A stretch of 64,000 bases of DNA from Cupriavidus taiwanensis LMG 19424 (GTDB lineage: Bacteria > Pseudomonadota > Gammaproteobacteria > Burkholderiales > Burkholderiaceae): assembly GCF_000069785.1 (NCBI RefSeq), contig NC_010528.1, positions 2,046,001 to 2,110,000 of the forward strand. Direction: 5' to 3'. Numbering within the stretch: the first letter of the stretch is position 1; every line of letters begins with the position of its first letter. Positions 9,751 through 18,613 of the stretch are shown piece by piece. A program made the translations under genes and the position numbers. The notes under the pieces were generated by a model. It saw only the letters and a list, made by a program, of their open reading frames with translations, was not told the origin of the DNA and made no database searches.

Positions 9751-10602
9751 ATGCTTGGCAAACTGACCGCATTCCTGCGCTCGCGCTCGCGCGCCCGCAA
9801 GCTGGAGCACTACGCCATTCCCGACGCGCTATGGTCGCGCACCGTGGCCACGCTGCCGTTCGTGCAGCGCTATGGCAGCGCGGACCTGGCGGCGCTGCGC
9901 GAGCTGGCAACGCTGTTTATCGCCGAGAAGGAATACTCCACCGCGCATGACTTGCCGCTCGCCGACGACATGGTGGTAAGCGTCGCCGTGCAGGCCTGCG
10001 TGCCGATCCTGAAACTGGGGCTGCCGTGGTATCGCGGCTGGCATGGCATCGTGCTCTATCCGGGCGAGTTCATCATCCGGCGAACCGTGCAGGACGAGAT
10101 CGGCCTGGTCCATGGCGTGGTCGAGGAAGCCAGCGGCGAAGCCTGGGAGCATGGGCCGGTGATCCTGTCCTGGCCCGACGTGCACAGCCCCGGCGCGGGC
10201 CTCGACACCGATCATGAATTGCCGGCGGATACCTACAACGTGGTCATCCACGAATTCGCCCACAAGCTCGACATGCTCGACGGCGAGCCCGACGGCGTGC
10301 CGGCGTTCTCGCGCGTGCTGCATCCGGACGTCGACGCCGAGGCCTGGGCCGAGGCCTTCCTGACCGAGTACGATCGCTTTGCCGAAGCCTGGGACGCGCG
10401 CGACGAGGCCGACTGGGAGCACCCGGAGCGCCTGCCGGCGGCACTGCGCATCATCGACCCCTACGGCAGCGAGGCGCCCAGCGAATTCTTTGCAGTGACC
10501 TCGGAGGCATTTTTTGTCGAGCCGGTCGGACTGGCGCGGCACTGGCCCGTGGTTTACCAGTCGCTGGCGGCGTTCTATCGGCAGGATCCGGCCACGATGT
10601 GA
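9751..10602 (+). CDS. mtfA: MtfA-like zinc peptidase (M90 family)
   Basis: Cytoplasmic metallopeptidase of the Mlc-titration-factor A family, 283 aa. The zinc motif HEFAHK (HExxH) is near residue 167, followed by LDMLDGEPDGVP, typical of this family. The C-terminal SEFFAVTSEAFF is the conserved third-ligand region. In E. coli MtfA binds the glucose repressor Mlc; whether an Mlc partner exists here cannot be judged. The ATG at 9751 was chosen over an in-frame TTG at 9733 because the TTG lies inside the rho terminator T-tract. No Shine-Dalgarno is visible, so expression may be low or need its own promoter within rho. Confidence 0.85.
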   Translation: MLGKLTAFLRSRSRARKLEHYAIPDALWSRTVATLPFVQRYGSADLAALRELATLFIAEKEYSTAHDLPLADDMVVSVAVQACVPILKLGLPWYRGWHGIVLYPGEFIIRRTVQDEIGLVHGVVEEASGEAWEHGPVILSWPDVHSPGAGLDTDHELPADTYNVVIHEFAHKLDMLDGEPDGVPAFSRVLHPDVDAEAWAEAFLTEYDRFAEAWDARDEADWEHPERLPAALRIIDPYGSEAPSEFFAVTSEAFFVEPVGLARHWPVVYQSLAAFYRQDPATM

Positions 10603-10681
10603 AATATGAGGCGCTTTTTCTGCGCAACACTTTGTTGGTCCGATGCCCCGTACACCCTTCCCCAAGTATTTGTTTTTCTGC

Positions 10682-10800
10682 CATAATCCCGGTTTGCCCG
10701 TAATCGGCAAGTGGTTCGTTCGTCGCCGCGCCATGCCTTCTCCCCTGGCGGAGAACTGCGGATTGCAACGGACTGGCTACCCAACCAGAAAGGACTCATC
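10682..10800 (+). promoter_or_regulatory. Predicted promoter and leader of rpmE2
   Basis: A -10-like CATAAT at 10682-10687 sits about 114 nt upstream of the L31 start codon. The -35 is weak (TTCCCC at 10658-10663). The ribosome binding site AAAGGA lies at about 10789-10794. A leader able to fold could host autogenous control by L31, but no specific structure was recognised. Confidence 0.4.
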
Positions 10801-11061
10801 ATGAAAGAAGGCATTCACCCGAATTACCGCGAAGTCGTGTTCCAGGACATGTCCAGCGACTTCAGCTTCATTACCCGCTCGACCATCCAGACCAAGGACA
10901 CGATCGTGAAGGACGGCAAGGAATACCCGCTGGCCAAGATCGAAGTCTCGTCGGAATCGCACCCCTTCTACACCGGCACCCAGAAGATCATGGACACCGC
11001 CGGCCGCGTGGAAAAGTTCCGCCAGAAGTTCGGCAACAAGCTGGGCAAGGCTGCGAAGTAA
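10801..11061 (+). CDS. rpmE2: Ribosomal protein bL31, type B
   Basis: Large-subunit protein that helps bridge the two ribosomal subunits; 86 aa. It begins [19 protein letters not shown] and contains [13 protein letters not shown], characteristic of L31. It has no cysteines at all, so it is the zinc-free (C-minus, type B) paralogue. Zinc-free L31 is induced under zinc limitation in several bacteria; no Zur-like box was recognised here, so it may be the housekeeping copy. Confidence 0.95.
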   Translation: MKEGIHPNYREVVFQDMSSDFSFITRSTIQTKDTIVKDGKEYPLAKIEVSSESHPFYTGTQKIMDTAGRVEKFRQKFGNKLGKAAK

Positions 11062-11126
11062 TCGCGTTCAGCGACCCCGCATCGCGCATGCCGCGGACAG
11101 GCTCCGGGCACGCGCGAACCAGCACA

Positions 11127-11155
11127 GAGGCAGCATCGGCTGCCTCTTTGCTTTT
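11127..11155 (+). terminator. Intrinsic terminator after rpmE2
   Basis: Perfect stem GAGGCAGC (11127-11134) / GCTGCCTC (11139-11146) with a 4-nt loop, followed by TTTGCTTTT. Confidence 0.88.
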
Positions 11156-11303
11156 GTGCCGGAGCGGTTGGCCGGCACGGCCCGCCATCAGGGCTTACCC
11201 CCACATTCCGTGAGGCTTCCACGCCATGCCACGGCCACGCGGCCGCCGCATGCGCGATACTGTGGCCTTCGCGCCATGGCGCCACGGCCCGACCTGAGCA
11301 TCG

Positions 11304-13091
11304 ATGCGTCAAGCCAACACCTCACCCGTCCAGTTGACCGCAGCCGCCACCGGCGCCCTGCCGCGCGCGCTGCTGCTGGCCATCTGCATCATCTACGGCC
11401 TGGTCGGCCTGTTCGGGCGCGACCCTTGGAAGAACGAGGACGCCGCGGGCTTCGGCGTGATGTGGCAGCTGGCCACCGGCAGCACGCACGACTGGCTGAT
11501 GCCGAACATCGTCGGCCGCCCGTACAGCGAGGACGGCCCGCTGGTGTTCTGGATCGGCGCGCTGATGATCCGCGGCTTTGGCGGCTGGCTGGGCGCGACC
11601 GACGCGGCGCGGCTGGCAACCGCGCTGTTCTTCTTCGCGACCTGCGCCTGCATCTGGTACACCACCTACCTGCTGGGCCGGCGCGATGAGGTCCAGCCCT
11701 TTGCCTACGCTTTCGGCGGCCAGCCCAATGCGCGCGACTACGGCCGCACGCTCGCCGACGGCGCGCTGCTGATCTTCCTCGCCTGCGTGGGCCTGGCCAT
11801 GCGCGGGCACGAGACCACGCCGCAGGTTGGCCAGGTCGCGTTCATCGCGCTGGCGCTGTACGGCATGGTGCGCAGTCTCGACAAGCCGACCCAGGGCAGC
11901 CTGATCTATGGCGCCGCGCTGGGCGGCCTGACCCTTGCCAGCGGGCCGCTGCTGGCGCTGGCGCTGCTGCTGGGCACGGCAGTCTGCGCGCTGGTGTGCA
12001 GGCCGCTGCCATGGCGGCGGCTTGCCGCCGTCGCGATTCCGCTGGGCCTGCTGGTCGTGGCCGCATGGCTGGCGGCCGCGTATTTCGGCGCGGCCGACCG
12101 CAACGAGGCCGTCACGTTTATCCGCGAATGGTCGCGCTATGACCGCCGCAGCTACGGCTCGCCCAATATGGCGACGTTCGGCTTCAACATGCGCAACCTG
12201 TTCCTGTACACGTGGCCGGTGTGGCCGATCGCTGGCTGGGCCTGGATCGCCTGGACCGGGATGCGCCGCGCGCCCCATGTCGCGGCGCCGCTGGCGCTGC
12301 TGCTGCCGGTGCTGATCCTGCTGTTCCTGCAACGCAGTGCCGGCGACGTGCAGTTCATCCTGCTGCTGCCGCCGATGGCTGTGCTGGCCGCCTTTGCCCT
12401 GCCGACGCTGGCGCGCGGCGTGATCAACGCCATCGACTGGTTCGCGCTGCTGTTTTTCACTATCTTCGGCGGCACCGTGTGGTTCATGTGGATCGCCAAG
12501 ACTACCGGCTGGCCGCCGCGCATCGCGCGCAATGTGTTTCGCCAGCTGCCGGGCTACCAGCATGAATTCACCGTCGCCGCGGTGATGTTTGCGCTGGCGG
12601 CGACGGTCGCCTGGGTTCTGATCGTGCGCTGGCGCCTGTCGCGCGCGCCAAAGCAGATCTGGCGCCCGGTGGTGATTTCCGCGGCCGGCACCACGCTGAT
12701 GTGGGTGATGGCGATGACGCTGTGGCTGCCGTCGATCAACTACGGCAAGACCTATCGCGACGTGGCCCAGGCGGCGTCGATGGCGCTGCCCGCGGCCTAC
12801 CAGTGCGTGCAGCCGATCCGCATGGGCGATGCGCAGCTGGCGTCGTTCGCGTACTTCGGCCATATCCGCTTCGGCGGGCCCAACGACGGCTGCGACGTGC
12901 TGCTGCGCCACGATTCGGTCGACTACGGCGAGCCGGGCAATATCTCGCACTTCGAGTGGCGGCTGATCTGGGAAGGCCGGCGCCCGGCCGACCGCGACGA
13001 GCGCTTCCGCATGTATCGCCTGGTCGATACCGCACGCGCAGTCCACCCGCGTCCGGACCTGCCGCGACGCCGCCTGCCGCGCCAGCCTTGA
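11304..13091 (+). CDS. ArnT/PMT-like integral membrane glycosyltransferase
   Basis: A 595-aa polytopic membrane protein with about 10-12 hydrophobic segments. The first periplasmic loop reads FGRDPWKNEDAAGFGVMW, matching the short acidic motif region of GT39/GT83 enzymes (ArnT, dolichyl-P-mannose mannosyltransferases). These transfer sugars from polyprenyl phosphates to lipid A or proteins in the periplasm. The C-terminal part is a soluble periplasmic segment. It lies 144 bp before a MATE exporter gene on the same strand. The acceptor cannot be predicted; calling it ArnT itself would be overreach. Confidence 0.7.
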   Translation: MRQANTSPVQLTAAATGALPRALLLAICIIYGLVGLFGRDPWKNEDAAGFGVMWQLATGSTHDWLMPNIVGRPYSEDGPLVFWIGALMIRGFGGWLGATDAARLATALFFFATCACIWYTTYLLGRRDEVQPFAYAFGGQPNARDYGRTLADGALLIFLACVGLAMRGHETTPQVGQVAFIALALYGMVRSLDKPTQGSLIYGAALGGLTLASGPLLALALLLGTAVCALVCRPLPWRRLAAVAIPLGLLVVAAWLAAAYFGAADRNEAVTFIREWSRYDRRSYGSPNMATFGFNMRNLFLYTWPVWPIAGWAWIAWTGMRRAPHVAAPLALLLPVLILLFLQRSAGDVQFILLLPPMAVLAAFALPTLARGVINAIDWFALLFFTIFGGTVWFMWIAKTTGWPPRIARNVFRQLPGYQHEFTVAAVMFALAATVAWVLIVRWRLSRAPKQIWRPVVISAAGTTLMWVMAMTLWLPSINYGKTYRDVAQAASMALPAAYQCVQPIRMGDAQLASFAYFGHIRFGGPNDGCDVLLRHDSVDYGEPGNISHFEWRLIWEGRRPADRDERFRMYRLVDTARAVHPRPDLPRRRLPRQP

Positions 13092-13235
13092 GGCGGGCCA
13101 GGTCCGCCGGTAGCCGCAGGTGGCCGTCAAGGTCGCCACCCCCGATACACCGCAGCGCCTGACGCGCCCCCGAACCATTCCGGCCGCAGGCGGCTGCGGG
13201 GCTGGACTGCCAGCCCGCCCCCTGCCGAGCCTTGA

Positions 13236-14588
13236 ATGACATTGTTCCAAGACCTTCGCCGCATTGCCGCCCTGGCCGCCCCCGTGCTGGCCGGGCAACT
13301 CGCCGTGATCGCCTTCGGCGTGATCGATACCGTGATGGCCGGACGCGCGTCCGCCACCGACCTCGCTGCCGTAGGGCTGGGCGGATCGATCTACGTGACC
13401 ATCTATATCAGCCTGATGGGCGTGTTGCAGGCGCTGTCGCCCATCGCCGGCCAGCTCTATGGCGCCGGCCGCCTCGAAGCCATCGGCGCGGAAGTCCGGC
13501 AGGCGGCATGGCTTGGGCTGGCGCTGGCGGTGCCCGGCGTGCTGCTGCTGGCTTTTCCCGGCCCCTTGCTCGCCTTCGCCAAGGCCCCGCCCGAGCTGGT
13601 GGAAAAGGCTACCGCTTACCTGCATTTCGGCGCCTTCGGCTTGCCGGCGGCCCTGGCCTTCCGCATCTACTCGGCGCTGAACAACGCGCTGTCCCGGCCG
13701 ATCATGGTGACGGTGCTGCAGGTCGGCGGGCTGGCGCTGAAGGTGCCGCTCAATGCCTGGTTCATCCATGGCGGCCTGGGCGTGCCCGAGATGGGCGGCC
13801 CCGGTTGCGGCCTGGCCTCGACGCTGATCAGCTGGACCTGGTGCATTGCGGGGGTGCTGATCCTGCGGTATGGCAGCGCCTATCATGCGCTGCGCATCTT
13901 CGATACCTGGAGCTGGCCCGCCGCCGCGCCGCTGCGCGCACTGTTGCGGCTGGGCGTGCCGATGGGGCTGACCTACCTGATCGAGATCACGTCGTTCACG
14001 CTGATGTCTATCTTCATCACGCGCCTGGGCACGGTCACGCTCGCCGGCCACCAGATCATCGCCAACCTGGGGGCGGTAGCCTACATGCTGCCGCTGTCGC
14101 TGGGGATCGCCACCTCGACGCTGGTGGCGCAGCATCTCGGCGCGCGTGACCGGGCCGGCGCCAGCCGCCTCGCCTGGCGCGGCATCCGCATGGCGGTGCT
14201 GCTCGCGGTGCTGACCGGCGCCCTGCTGTGGCTGCTGCGCAAGCCGGTGCTGGACGCCTATGCCAGCGATCCCGCGGTGGTCGCTGCGGCGCTGCCGCTG
14301 GTGCTGTTCGTGGCGTTCTACCAGGCCTTCGACGCGGTGCAGGTGATGACGGCCTTTATCCTGCGCGCATACAAGATCGCGCTGATCCCGACGGTGATCT
14401 ACGCCGGCTCGCTCTGGGGCATTGGACTGGGTGGCGGCTACGTGCTGGGCTTTGGCCTGATCGACGGCCTGCCCGCCTTCACGCGCGGCGCGAGCGGCTT
14501 CTGGCTGGCCAACAGCCTGAGCCTGGCCCTGGCGGGCGTGCTGCTGGTGCGGTATTTCAGCCGGGTCAGCAAGGATCCGGAAAACTGA
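13236..14588 (+). CDS. norM: MATE-family multidrug/cation antiporter (NorM-like)
   Basis: 450 aa, the family's usual length, with 12 predicted membrane segments in two repeats. The N-terminus reads PVLAGQLAVIAFGVIDTVMAG, the MATE hallmark, followed by GGSIYVTIYISLMGVLQALSP. These proteins export cationic drugs or metabolites using Na+ or H+. The ATG at 13236 has a weak GAG upstream. Probably co-transcribed with the upstream glycosyltransferase gene; a bidirectional terminator follows. Confidence 0.88.
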   Translation: MTLFQDLRRIAALAAPVLAGQLAVIAFGVIDTVMAGRASATDLAAVGLGGSIYVTIYISLMGVLQALSPIAGQLYGAGRLEAIGAEVRQAAWLGLALAVPGVLLLAFPGPLLAFAKAPPELVEKATAYLHFGAFGLPAALAFRIYSALNNALSRPIMVTVLQVGGLALKVPLNAWFIHGGLGVPEMGGPGCGLASTLISWTWCIAGVLILRYGSAYHALRIFDTWSWPAAAPLRALLRLGVPMGLTYLIEITSFTLMSIFITRLGTVTLAGHQIIANLGAVAYMLPLSLGIATSTLVAQHLGARDRAGASRLAWRGIRMAVLLAVLTGALLWLLRKPVLDAYASDPAVVAAALPLVLFVAFYQAFDAVQVMTAFILRAYKIALIPTVIYAGSLWGIGLGGGYVLGFGLIDGLPAFTRGASGFWLANSLSLALAGVLLVRYFSRVSKDPEN

Positions 14589-14637
14589 ATCGCTCACAAG
14601 GTCGCCCCAAGCAGGCGGCCAGCAGTTTCGATGCGTA

Positions 14638-14672
14638 CAAAAGAAAAAGCCCGCTTGCGCGGGCTTTTCAAA
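14638..14672. terminator. Bidirectional terminator between norM and the tRNA operon
   Basis: Stem AAAAGCCCGC / GCGGGCTTTT with a TTGC loop. T-runs flank it on both strands (AAAAGAAAAA on the left, TTTT on the right). It ends norM on plus and the Ala-Glu-Asp tRNA transcript on minus. Confidence 0.88.
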
Positions 14673-14674
14673 AT

Positions 14675-14751
14675 TGGCGGAGTGGACGGGACTCGAACCC
14701 GCGACCCCCGGCGTGACAGGCCGGTATTCTAACCGACTGAACTACCACTCC
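14675..14751 (-). tRNA. tRNA-Asp (GTC), copy 1
   Basis: 77 nt with encoded CCA. Acceptor GGAGTGG pairs with CCACTCC, the anticodon loop is CTGTCAC (anticodon GTC), and the T loop is TTCGAGT. Last gene of the first tRNA array and identical to the copy at 15274-15350. Confidence 0.97.
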
Positions 14752-14820
14752 TTAGTCGGCTGCCGCCTCAAGCTATTGCTTGAGACGACATGCTGGACGT
14801 CTGATTACGCCCGGCTGTTT

Positions 14821-14896
14821 TGGCGTCCCCTAGGGGATTCGAACCCCTGTACTCACCGTGAAAGGGTGATGTCCTAGGCCTCTAGACGAAGGGGAC
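14821..14896 (-). tRNA. tRNA-Glu (TTC), copy 1
   Basis: 76 nt with encoded CCA. Acceptor GTCCCCT pairs with AGGGGAC, the anticodon loop is CTTTCAC (anticodon TTC), and the T loop is TTCGAAT. Identical to the copy at 15420-15495. Confidence 0.97.
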
Positions 14897-15001
14897 AGAA
14901 ACTTGTTGTTCAACGCGTTTTCTGCCTTGCGCTGGAAAGTCCGCCATCATAGCAGTCTTTTTCGCGCTTGGGAAGCCTCTTTTCAGACGCTTCCCAGATT
15001 C

Positions 15002-15077
<76 letters not shown>

Positions 15078-15153
15078 GTATCCGGTACTCTGGACGGTTA
15101 CTGCTGGATTCTTCTGCCGCCGCAGCTTGCGCAGCGTTTGCAGCGAAGACAGG

Positions 15154-15183
15154 ATTATATAGCGATTTTGACAACGAATGCAA
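15154..15183 (-). promoter_or_regulatory. Promoter of tRNA array 1
   Basis: On the minus strand a perfect -10 TATAAT (15154-15159) is preceded by TTGCAT (15178-15183) at 18 nt. It lies about 75 bp upstream of tRNA-Ala copy 1, in a strikingly AT-rich patch. Confidence 0.75.
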
Positions 15184-15230
15184 CATATTTTATTGCATTT
15201 ACCGCGATTCACAACATAATCCCTCACCCA

Positions 15231-15270
15231 AAAGAAAAACCCGCATGGTGCAAACACCATGCGGGTTTAG
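15231..15270 (-). terminator. Terminator between the two tRNA arrays
   Basis: Perfect 14-bp stem AAACCCGCATGGTG / CACCATGCGGGTTT (15237-15268) with a 4-nt loop, followed on the minus strand by TTCTTTT. It ends transcription of array 2 before the array 1 promoter. Confidence 0.9.
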
Positions 15271-15273
15271 TTT

Positions 15274-15350
15274 TGGCGGAGTGGACGGGACTCGAACCCG
15301 CGACCCCCGGCGTGACAGGCCGGTATTCTAACCGACTGAACTACCACTCC
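15274..15350 (-). tRNA. tRNA-Asp (GTC), copy 2
   Basis: Same 77-nt sequence as 14675-14751; anticodon GTC, CCA encoded. Last gene of the second array, 3 bp before its terminator hairpin. Confidence 0.97.
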
Positions 15351-15419
15351 TTAGTCGGCTGCCACCTCAAGCTATCGCTCGAGACGACATGCTGGACGTC
15401 TGATTACGCCCGGCTGTTT

Positions 15420-15495
15420 TGGCGTCCCCTAGGGGATTCGAACCCCTGTACTCACCGTGAAAGGGTGATGTCCTAGGCCTCTAGACGAAGGGGAC
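15420..15495 (-). tRNA. tRNA-Glu (TTC), copy 2
   Basis: Same sequence as 14821-14896; anticodon TTC. The Glu-Asp spacer differs from the array 1 spacer at only about three of 69 positions. Confidence 0.97.
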
Positions 15496-15561
15496 AGAAA
15501 CTTGTCTTTCAACACGTTCCGTCTGGCACCAACCGATACTGCATGGCTGGCGCCTGAATCT

Positions 15562-15637
<76 letters not shown>

Positions 15638-15966
15638 ATGGTACTTCTATTTACTGCCACTTGCTGCATTTTCGCTTGAATTAACTACCGTTTCAAGCGA
15701 AGCCAAGATTATATATGAATCATTAATCTTTGCAAGCTCCCGTTTCAGCTTTTTTCGCCTGCCTGCACTTTGATAATCCGTACAGAACTGACGAGGATCC
15801 TTCCGGATCCGCCGGCCCGCTTGGTCGTTGACCGCGCTGCAGGGAGAACGAGATTATGCGCAAGTCCCCGCCGAAGCGCAAGCCCCGGCGCGGACTTTTT
15901 TGCGTCTTTTTGGGAGGCGCCCGGTGGCGCCTCGGTTGCTCGCTGGTTGCTCGCTTGGTTGTTCGA
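15638..15966. other. Spacer between tRNA array 2 and gltX
   Basis: About 330 bp. It holds the array 2 promoter, an inverted repeat TTTCGCTTGAA / TTCAAGCGAA at about 15670-15701 in the predicted tRNA leader, and a GC-rich hairpin GAGGCGCC/GGCGCCTC at about 15916-15934 after gltX. That hairpin has no T-run in the gltX direction. No gene is supported. Confidence 0.5.
15708..15735 (-). promoter_or_regulatory. Promoter of tRNA array 2
   Basis: Minus strand: -35 TTGCAA (15730-15735), 16-nt spacer, perfect -10 TATAAT (15708-15713), about 70 bp upstream of tRNA-Ala copy 2. Architecture matches array 1, supporting independent transcription of each copy. Confidence 0.75.
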
Positions 15967-17367
15967 TCAGGCAGCGGCAGCCAGGCGGCGCAACACCGTG
16001 TCGCGTCCGAACAGTTCCAGTACCGCGTCGATGCTCGGCGTCTGCAGCTGCCCCGCCACCAGCAGGCGCACCGGCATGGCCAGCTTGGGCATCTTCAGTC
16101 CGAACTCGGCCAGCACGGCCTTGAAGGTGGCGCTGATCTCCTCTCGCGTCCACGACGGCAACGCGCCCAGCCGGGCCGACAGCGCGGCCAGCGCAGGCTG
16201 GATTTCCGGTGTCAGGTGTTCGGCCTTGAGCGCGGCATCGGCCTGCGGCTCGCCGCGATAGAACAGCAACGCTGCCTGCGCGACTTCCTTCAGCGTGTTG
16301 GCACGGTCCTTCACCAGCGCGATCACGCCGACCAGGTCCGCGCCCTCCACCTTGCCGCCCAGCGCCTCGATGAACGGCTGCGTCAGCGTGGCCAGGCGCT
16401 GGTTGTCGCCCACCTTGATGTAGTGGTTGTTGAGCCAGGCCAGCTTCTCCGGGTTGTACTGGGCAGGCGACTTGCCCAGGTGCTCGAGGTCGAACCACTC
16501 GACGAACTGTTCGCGCGAGAAGATCTCGGCATCGCCGTGGGCCCAGCCCAGCCGCGCCAGGTAGTTCAGCACCGCCTCCGGCAGGTAGCCCTCGTCACGG
16601 TACCCGGTCACGCTCATCGCGCCATGGCGCTTGCTCATCTTCTCGCCCTGCTCGTTGAGCACGGTCGGCAGGTGCGCATAGACCGGCGGCGTGCCGCCCA
16701 GCGCGCGGATGATGTTGATCTGGCGCGGCGTGTTGTTGACATGGTCGTCGCCGCGGATCACGTGCGTGATGCGCATGTCCAGGTCGTCCACCACCACGCA
16801 GAAGTTGTAGGTGGGCGTGCCGTCGGGGCGCGCGATCACAAGGTCGTCAAGCTCGTCGTTGGAAATCTCGATGCGGCCCTTGACCGCGTCGTCCCACACC
16901 ACGCTGCCGCCGATCGGGTTCTTGAAGCGAATCACCGGGTCCACGCCGGCCGGCGGTTCGGGCAGGACCTTGCCCGGCTCCGGGCGCCAGAAGCCGTTAT
17001 AGCGCGGCTTCTCGCCGCGCTCGCGCTGCGCTTCACGCAACGCGTCCAGCTCTGCCGTGCTCATGTAGCAACGGTAGGCCAGCCCGGCCTCGACCATCTG
17101 GGCCACCACCTCGCGATAGCGGTCCATGCGCTGCATCTGGTAGAACGGCCCTTCGTCGATATCCAGCTCCAGCCAGGCCATGCTCTCGAGGATCACGTCG
17201 ACCGCTTCCTGCGACGAACGCTCGACGTCGGTGTCCTCGATGCGCAGGATGAAGTCGCCTTGCATGCGGCGGGCGAAGGCCCAGGGATAGAGCGCGGAGC
17301 GGATGTTGCCGAGATGGATGAAGCCGGTCGGGCTCGGCGCAAAACGGGTGCGGACGCGTTGGGTCAT
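15967..17367 (-). CDS. gltX: Glutamyl-tRNA synthetase
   Basis: Charges tRNA-Glu with glutamate; 466 aa, the normal length. Class I signatures are present: [20 protein letters not shown] near residues 8-27 (HIGH-type HLGN) and KMSKRHGAM near 244 (KMSKS-type). The ATG at 17365-17367 ([15 protein letters not shown]) matches the family N-terminus. A longer open frame to 17490 adds 41 residues with no counterpart in GltX. It lies just upstream of the Ala-Glu-Asp tRNA arrays on the same strand, close to one of its substrates, although those have their own promoters. Confidence 0.96.
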   Translation of the reverse strand: MTQRVRTRFAPSPTGFIHLGNIRSALYPWAFARRMQGDFILRIEDTDVERSSQEAVDVILESMAWLELDIDEGPFYQMQRMDRYREVVAQMVEAGLAYRCYMSTAELDALREAQRERGEKPRYNGFWRPEPGKVLPEPPAGVDPVIRFKNPIGGSVVWDDAVKGRIEISNDELDDLVIARPDGTPTYNFCVVVDDLDMRITHVIRGDDHVNNTPRQINIIRALGGTPPVYAHLPTVLNEQGEKMSKRHGAMSVTGYRDEGYLPEAVLNYLARLGWAHGDAEIFSREQFVEWFDLEHLGKSPAQYNPEKLAWLNNHYIKVGDNQRLATLTQPFIEALGGKVEGADLVGVIALVKDRANTLKEVAQAALLFYRGEPQADAALKAEHLTPEIQPALAALSARLGALPSWTREEISATFKAVLAEFGLKMPKLAMPVRLLVAGQLQTPSIDAVLELFGRDTVLRRLAAAA

Positions 17368-17633
17368 GATCAGGGGAAAAACAAGAAAGCCCGCGCGCGG
17401 CGGCGCGCAGGCTGGTGTATGTGCGGGCCCTGCATTATACCAACGCGTATTGCCCGGCTTCGCAACCCTCGCCTGACCCGCGGCACGCACCGGCGCCGGG
17501 CGGAATCATTTATGCTTGCGCCGGTCTGAGCTGTGGCTGGCAGCCAGGCCGTGCGATGCGAACATGCCCGAAGCAGCACCCGCACCGCCTCGCCGCCGCC
17601 GCCGGCCTCATCTCGTTACCCATTCCCCGCTGC

Positions 17634-18554
17634 ATGCAACGACGTCATTTCCTCGGCATTTCCGCCGCCGCCCTGCTGGCGGGCTGCGCCTTTGGCCCGC
17701 GCCCCGCGCCACCGGTCGCAGCCACGCCACCCGCCCCGCGGCCCGTCAAGATCGGCCTGGCGCTGGGCGGCGGCGCGGCGCGCGGCTTTGCCCATATCGG
17801 CGTGATCAAGGCGCTCGAGGCCCAGGGCATCCACGCCGACCTGGTGACCGGCACCAGCGCCGGCGCGGTCGTGGCGGCGCTGTACGCCAGCGGGCTCAAT
17901 GGCTTCCAGCTGAACAAGCTTGCCCTGACCATGGACGAGGCCGCCATCGCCGACTGGGCCCTGCCGTTCGGCACGCGCTTCGGCGGCTGGCTCAAGGGCG
18001 AGGCCCTGCAGAACTACGTCAACCGGCTGGTGCAGAACCGCACCATCGAAGCCATGAAGCTGCCGCTGGGCATCGTCGCCACCGACCTCAAGAGCGGCGA
18101 GAAGATCCTGTTCCGGCGCGGCAACACGGGCCAGGCCGTGCGCGCTTCCAGCAGCGTGCCCGGCGTGTTCCAGCCGGTATCGATCCAGGGCCACGACTAT
18201 GTCGACGGCGGCCTGGTCGAGCCGGTGCCGGTGGATTCCGCGCGCAGCATGGGCGCGGACTTCGTCATCGCGGTCAATATTTCGGCCGACCCGTCGGCGC
18301 AGCAGCACGCCGGCCAGAGCGGCGTGCTGCTGCAGACCACCGCGATCATGGGCCAGTCGATCAACAAGATGGCGCTGGCGCGTGCCGACGTGGTGATCCG
18401 GCCCGAGCTGCCCGACATGGGGGGCAGCGACTTCAATGCGCGCAACCGCGCCGTGCTGGCGGGCGAACAGGCAACCGCCGCTGTCATGGCAACATTGCGG
18501 CAGCGGCTGGAACAGGCCCGGCTGGCGCCGGCCGGCAAGGTCGCGGCGCAGTAG
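17634..18554 (+). CDS. Patatin-like phospholipase, predicted Tat-type lipoprotein
   Basis: Ser-Asp acyl hydrolase of the patatin/RssA family, 306 aa. Sequence features: oxyanion motif LALGGGAARGFAH at about 42-54, nucleophile elbow GTSAG near 72-76, and catalytic Asp in YVDGGLVEP near 190. The N-terminus MQRRHFLGISAAALLAGC combines a twin-arginine-like RRHFLG with a lipobox LAGC (Cys18), suggesting a folded enzyme exported by Tat and lipidated. The start at 17634 fits this signal; frames extending to 17415 would bury it. Likely acts on membrane lipids or lysophospholipids; substrate unknown. Confidence 0.85.
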   Translation: MQRRHFLGISAAALLAGCAFGPRPAPPVAATPPAPRPVKIGLALGGGAARGFAHIGVIKALEAQGIHADLVTGTSAGAVVAALYASGLNGFQLNKLALTMDEAAIADWALPFGTRFGGWLKGEALQNYVNRLVQNRTIEAMKLPLGIVATDLKSGEKILFRRGNTGQAVRASSSVPGVFQPVSIQGHDYVDGGLVEPVPVDSARSMGADFVIAVNISADPSAQQHAGQSGVLLQTTAIMGQSINKMALARADVVIRPELPDMGGSDFNARNRAVLAGEQATAAVMATLRQRLEQARLAPAGKVAAQ

Positions 18555-18562
18555 CGCCCAAG

Positions 18563-18595
18563 CAAAAAAGGACTGCCGTGGCAGTCCTTTTTTGC
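18563..18595. terminator. Bidirectional terminator
   Basis: AAAAAAGGACTGCC / GGCAGTCCTTTTTT with a 2-nt loop, A-run on one side and T-run on the other. It serves the convergent patatin-like and NlpC/P60 genes. Confidence 0.92.
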
Positions 18596-18613
18596 TGGAA
18601 GCGTCGCGAAGCC

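Noticed and set aside
8053..9810. Minus-strand 585-codon frame opposite rho and trxA
   Set aside because: Overlaps two certain genes and has shadow composition (His/Asp/Val-rich, no domain).
11322..14597. Minus-strand 1091-codon frame opposite the glycosyltransferase and MATE genes
   Set aside because: Gln/Arg/His-rich shadow of two membrane-protein genes.
15864..15908. Plus-strand hairpin with T-run near the gltX 3' end
   Set aside because: Looks terminator-like, but no plus-strand transcript is expected there, and in the gltX direction the run is A, not T.
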